64,000 nt of DNA. Source: Novipirellula caenicola. GTDB lineage: Bacteria > Planctomycetota > Planctomycetia > Pirellulales > Pirellulaceae. The stretch is from positions 372,001 to 436,000 of the forward strand of contig NZ_BAABRO010000001.1 of assembly GCF_039545035.1 (NCBI RefSeq). The letters are read 5' to 3'. The notes beneath the pieces were generated by a model. That model was not told the DNA's origin. It saw only the letters and a program-made list of their open reading frames with translations, and did no database searches. Shown piece by piece: positions 62,402 through 64,000 of the stretch; position 1 is the stretch's first letter; each line of letters starts with the position of its first letter. Made by a program: the position numbers and the translations under genes.

Positions 62402-64000
62402 TCAAAATGAGTCGACGTGGTAGCGATGGCACTTGGTGCACGATTCGCCTGCGCCGTGATCGGTATGGCACGTCGCACACGACTCTAGTTTGAGTGGTTC
62501 GAAATCGTGCCCACTTTCTCGGACGCGATGGCAATGCACACAATCGGTCAACCCGGCGATGTTCATGTGCGGGCGATGCGAGAATTTTGTAAACGTCCGC
62601 CCCTGGCCCACCAGCGGTGGACTGGTCCAATTCCCGACTCCCTCGGACGCTGCCGGATGACACGTGATACAGGCAGCGACGGTACGGTTGGCGAGCATGC
62701 GTTTGCGTATCGGATCATTCGCAGGCAGTGTTGCCAACGCTTCGATTGCGGAACGCACCACGGGATCCGCATGCCCGCTGCCACGGTAGACGATCGCCAT
62801 CTTCAGTTCGTCGCGGTACCATCCGCCCGCGATCAACATTCGGTCGGGATCAAAACGACCGTCACTCTGCTGCGAAACTCCACCGGGTGCATCCGCACCG
62901 ACCGTCAAAGGATCCTCGGCAAGAGGGTCCTCAGCAATCAACTCATTATCCCCACCGAGCAAGTCTCCACTCGACCGGTCATCCTCCAACAACTCGTCAC
63001 CGACCAACAGCGAATCATCGCTACCCAATTCGTCTGCGAGCAACAAATCGTCGTCACTCGAGTTTGCGGCATTGCCGGCTAGCGGATCGCGTTGTGGACG
63101 TGGGGATTGAGCCGCGGCGACCGTCTTGAACACGTGCTTCGCCCGTTGGCGGGGTCCTGAAACGGCCAATGGATCGGCAGCGTTTAAAAACCACATGCGA
63201 TACGTATCGGACAACATTTGCGGCGGGATCGAGCGGATCACGTTGGTGAGTGCCGCGGACGAGACCGCCGAAGCTTCGGCCCGCTCGATCATCGCGGATT
63301 GACCGTGCCGGGCCACATCCGCAAGCAGACGGCGGTGGGCTGCCGCGATCGTGGTGGCCGCAGCCGGCTGATCACGCGAATCGACACGAATGCGGCTGAA
63401 ATCTCGTGATTCGATCTGTCGCAGCGCCGATGCGACTTGATGATCATGTCGCAGAAACAACTCGGACAACGGAGCCACGATGCCATCGTAGAATCCGGTT
63501 GCCGCGATCGGCCACGATTCCATTTCGTGCGTTTGCGATTCAGGAATCGTCGGCAGTGCAAATAGCTCGATGCCATGATCGGATTCTAACCGCAATGCTT
63601 CATCATGACACGATTGGCATGCGGACTCGTACCGGACGACACGGCTCAGCTCATGATTTTCGTCTTTGACGTGACAATCGAGACAACGAAATTCGGTTGC
63701 CGAGTCTCCGTTGCGAGTGGCTGGAAAATGCTTCATGGCATGCGAGGAATGGTTAAACGCAATCCTGCCGCCACGGCCATAGGGCCAATCGGTCCACTGC
63801 GGATGCGTGTCGGCGAAACTGCCCATTTGCTGACTGTGACACGTCTGGCATTGGGCATCGGTCATCAGCATCAAGTTCGCATCAGCACCGCGGTGTTCAC
63901 GGTGACACGCAGCACACTGCACATGTTCTGGGTCGACGCCCGGCGCAGCGGTGGCATGAAGCACAAGATTCGTTTTGTTCAGTGCGGCGGATTGCAGTGA
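62402..64000 (-). CDS. Multihaem c-type cytochrome, 5' end outside the window
   Basis: The reading frame is open to position 64000, so the start lies beyond the window. The visible 532 residues have eight CxxCH haem-binding motifs: CAACH, CQTCH, CLDCH and CQSCH near the upstream end and CITCH, CVHCH, CATCH and CTKCH near the C-terminus, with a haem-free middle of about 300 residues. That middle contains a strongly acidic, low-complexity tract (LLLADELGSDDSLLVGDELL and similar). The terminal part FSHRPHMNIAGLTDCVHC is typical of planctomycete cytochrome c3-type proteins. Periplasmic electron transfer is the family role; a signal peptide must lie outside the window. Confidence 0.88.
   Translation of the reverse strand, partial: SLQSAALNKTNLVLHATAAPGVDPEHVQCAACHREHRGADANLMLMTDAQCQTCHSQQMGSFADTHPQWTDWPYGRGGRIAFNHSSHAMKHFPATRNGDSATEFRCLDCHVKDENHELSRVVRYESACQSCHDEALRLESDHGIELFALPTIPESQTHEMESWPIAATGFYDGIVAPLSELFLRHDHQVASALRQIESRDFSRIRVDSRDQPAAATTIAAAHRRLLADVARHGQSAMIERAEASAVSSAALTNVIRSIPPQMLSDTYRMWFLNAADPLAVSGPRQRAKHVFKTVAAAQSPRPQRDPLAGNAANSSDDDLLLADELGSDDSLLVGDELLEDDRSSGDLLGGDNELIAEDPLAEDPLTVGADAPGGVSQQSDGRFDPDRMLIAGGWYRDELKMAIVYRGSGHADPVVRSAIEALATLPANDPIRKRMLANRTVAACITCHPAASEGVGNWTSPPLVGQGRTFTKFSHRPHMNIAGLTDCVHCHRVRESGHDFEPLKLESCATCHTDHGAGESCTKCHRYHVDSF

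Noticed and set aside
1-64000. tRNA or rRNA genes
   Set aside because: I looked for cloverleaf-type motifs in the gaps and for ribosomal RNA sequence and saw none; a covariance-model scan would be needed to be certain.

Overview
The window looks like chromosomal DNA of a marine planctomycete close to Rhodopirellula (Pirellulaceae). The evidence is the gene content: SD-poor translation starts, several type IV pilus/type II secretion ATPase paralogues, very large pseudopilin-like proteins, a sulfotransferase inside an exopolysaccharide locus, a sucrose/amylosucrase cluster and a multihaem cytochrome c. GC content is moderate, and non-coding gaps are filled with palindromic repeats. This placement is inferred from gene families; no rRNA, tRNA or other phylogenetic marker is present.

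Layout. 0-8 kb holds housekeeping and lipid-type genes: dihydroorotate dehydrogenase, a 1148-residue fatty-acyl-AMP ligase / carrier protein / alpha-oxoamine synthase fusion, a small acidic protein, RarA, a DUF1499-like protein and an SDR. 8.2-10.9 kb (minus strand) holds a PilT ATPase followed by a GspE-like protein whose ATPase motifs are destroyed. After a repeat-filled gap, 12-30 kb (mostly plus strand) is an exopolysaccharide locus: O-antigen-ligase-like/TPR protein, Wzc-type tyrosine kinase, initiating sugar-phosphate transferase, Wzx flippase, Wzy-like polymerase, three GT4 glycosyltransferases, a sulfotransferase and an FkbM methyltransferase. 30-32 kb has small membrane or SHOCT proteins. 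32-51.6 kb is a type IV pilus/T2SS-like cluster: GspE, PilT, a second GspE/PilB, an enlarged GspF/PilC, five class III signal-peptide proteins and a 1787-residue GspK/PilX-like protein. 51.7-52.8 kb is a G3E (CobW-like) GTPase. 53-59 kb (minus strand) is a sucrose cluster: fructokinase, sucrose-phosphate synthase/phosphatase, amylosucrase and a second sucrose-phosphate phosphatase. The window ends with an eight-copy tandem array, QueD, an SMP-30-like beta-propeller and a multihaem cytochrome c cut by the window edge.

How the genes work together. The exopolysaccharide genes form a nearly complete Wzx/Wzy-type pathway, from initiation through extension, decoration, flipping and polymerisation to chain-length control, but no Wza-like outer-membrane exporter lies in the window. 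The pilus cluster supplies assembly and retraction motors, a platform and pseudopilins, but no secretin or prepilin peptidase. The sucrose genes can make sucrose (SPS, SPP) and consume it (amylosucrase to glucan plus fructose, then fructokinase), which implies a sucrose/glucan storage cycle.

Between genes there are at least six families of palindromic repeat. The most striking is a 117-bp element with nested inverted repeats whose inner core is amplified eight times near 59.6-60.2 kb. Leading candidates for under-described biology are the FAAL-ACP-AOS fusion, the catalytically dead GspE paralogue beside PilT, the enlarged pilus components and this repeat system.
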